Assembly (NCBI GenBank): GCA_015056655.1
Contig: SVFV01000038.1
Coordinates: 1 to 32,861, forward strand
Origin: Butyrivibrio sp.
GTDB lineage: Bacteria; Bacillota; Clostridia; Lachnospirales; Lachnospiraceae
Direction: 5' to 3'
Length of the DNA stretch: 32,861 nucleotides
Below the pieces are notes generated by a model that was not told the origin of the DNA, made no database searches, and was given only the letters and a program-made list of their open reading frames with translations. Positions 32,540-32,861 of this stretch are shown here, in pieces (the stretch's first letter is position 1; the number at the start of each line of letters is the position of its first letter). Both the position numbers and the translations under genes were made by a program.

Positions 32540-32861
32540 TAGAAATCCTTGAATTTACGCACTTTTTCGAGCATTTCACGTTTGATAAGACTGATTATTC
32601 TGAGCGTGGAAAGCACATGAAAAAGTATATTCGGGTAGTTGTAGCTGTCGAACTCGTGACAGTAGGTGCAAAAATAGAGCCTACGTCGTGACAGTAGTGC
32701 ACTACTTGAATATGTCTGATATAAACAAAATAAGAATCGTCGGAAGACGCTTAACTTACAGCATTTCCTGTAGGTTAGGCGTCTTTTTTTGTTATGGGTC
32801 GTGACCCAGTTGAGCTCGCGAAGCGTGCGAAATATCAACCACCCGCTATGCGGGTGCGCGG
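32540..32861. other. Non-coding end region with repeats and hairpins
   Basis: No supported gene. TCGTGACAGTAG occurs at 32654-32665 and 32686-32697 (32 bases apart), and GTCGTGAC recurs inside the palindrome GGGTCGTGACCC at 32796-32807. AGTAGTGCACTACT (32694-32707) is a palindrome. A terminator lies at 32744-32790, and the window ends in the hairpin CACCCGC-TAT-GCGGGTG (32840-32856). Confidence 0.6.
32744..32790 (+). terminator. Terminator downstream of the recombinase
   Basis: AGACGC (32745-32750) pairs with GCGTCT (32779-32784) and TTACAG pairs with CTGTAG further in, with AAC/GTT between, followed by seven T. Confidence 0.85.

Noticed and set aside
32536..32838. Minus-strand ORF of 100 residues at the right end
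   Set aside because: It covers a terminator and repeat palindromes, has no ribosome site and resembles no family.
1..32861. CRISPR array or tRNA/rRNA genes
   Set aside because: No regularly spaced direct repeats of the required length and no tRNA cloverleaf or rRNA segment were seen by eye.

Overview
The window looks like a segment of a low-GC Firmicute, most likely a gut or rumen Lachnospiraceae-type Clostridium. Pointers are strong GGAGG ribosome sites, frequent GTG starts, large serine recombinases with a zinc ribbon and coiled coil, a MobC/RepA_N mobilizable module, and GHKL/LytTR signalling proteins. This is inferred from protein style, not from a marker gene. Most of the sequence is accessory DNA.

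Layout. (1) 1-974: the end of an unidentified gene, a terminator, an oriT-like double hairpin and a small serine resolvase. (2) 1285-12178: a tight co-directional glycan or glycolipid operon. It encodes an FAD oxidoreductase, GT2 glycosyltransferase, extended SDR, 1351-residue GT-C-like membrane protein, sugar isomerase/epimerase, a second GT-C-like protein whose 5' end is split by a G7 tract, another GT2 and a pair of SMR/EamA-type half-transporters. It closes with a 16-bp-stem terminator. (3) 12387-19821: a defence island. It holds an AAA ATPase plus Toprim-like pair (PARIS/AbiL-like), a caspase-like protease plus TIR-like pair (type IV Thoeris-like), and an unrecognised set: a 401-residue protein, a mini HTH protein, a one-TRD HsdS-like protein, an HsdM-like protein with a degenerate catalytic motif, and a 60-residue protein, with no HsdR. 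(4) 19822-23348: a structured non-coding stretch, an XRE regulator, a sigma/HTH protein, a small conserved-looking ORF and a large serine recombinase. The recombinase runs into what looks like the 3' end of an rlmD (rumA) gene, so this is probably the right end of an integrated island that carries regions 1-4. (5) 23609-27223: possible chromosomal backbone. It contains terminators, a SIMPL-domain fragment joined to a hydrolase fragment, a small membrane protein with an in-frame stop, and a divergent GHKL kinase / LytTR regulator pair. (6) 27224-32539: a second small mobilizable element with a structured leader, MobC, an oriT-like site, a RepA_N protein, an XRE regulator, an ORF6N/PLD-like protein and another large serine recombinase. 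The recombinase C-terminus encodes the same VETV motif found at the first element's junction. (7) 32540-32861: non-coding, with repeats and a terminator.

How it works together. Two site-specific integration systems seem to use the same short rlmD-type target (shared core CATGT, G or T, GAGACGGTA). The first island carries surface-glycan genes and a three-part anti-phage region. The second lacks a visible relaxase and would need one in trans; the two oriT-like sites share the same two-hairpin layout. The most notable system candidates are the caspase-TIR pair and the HsdM/HsdS-like set without a nuclease.
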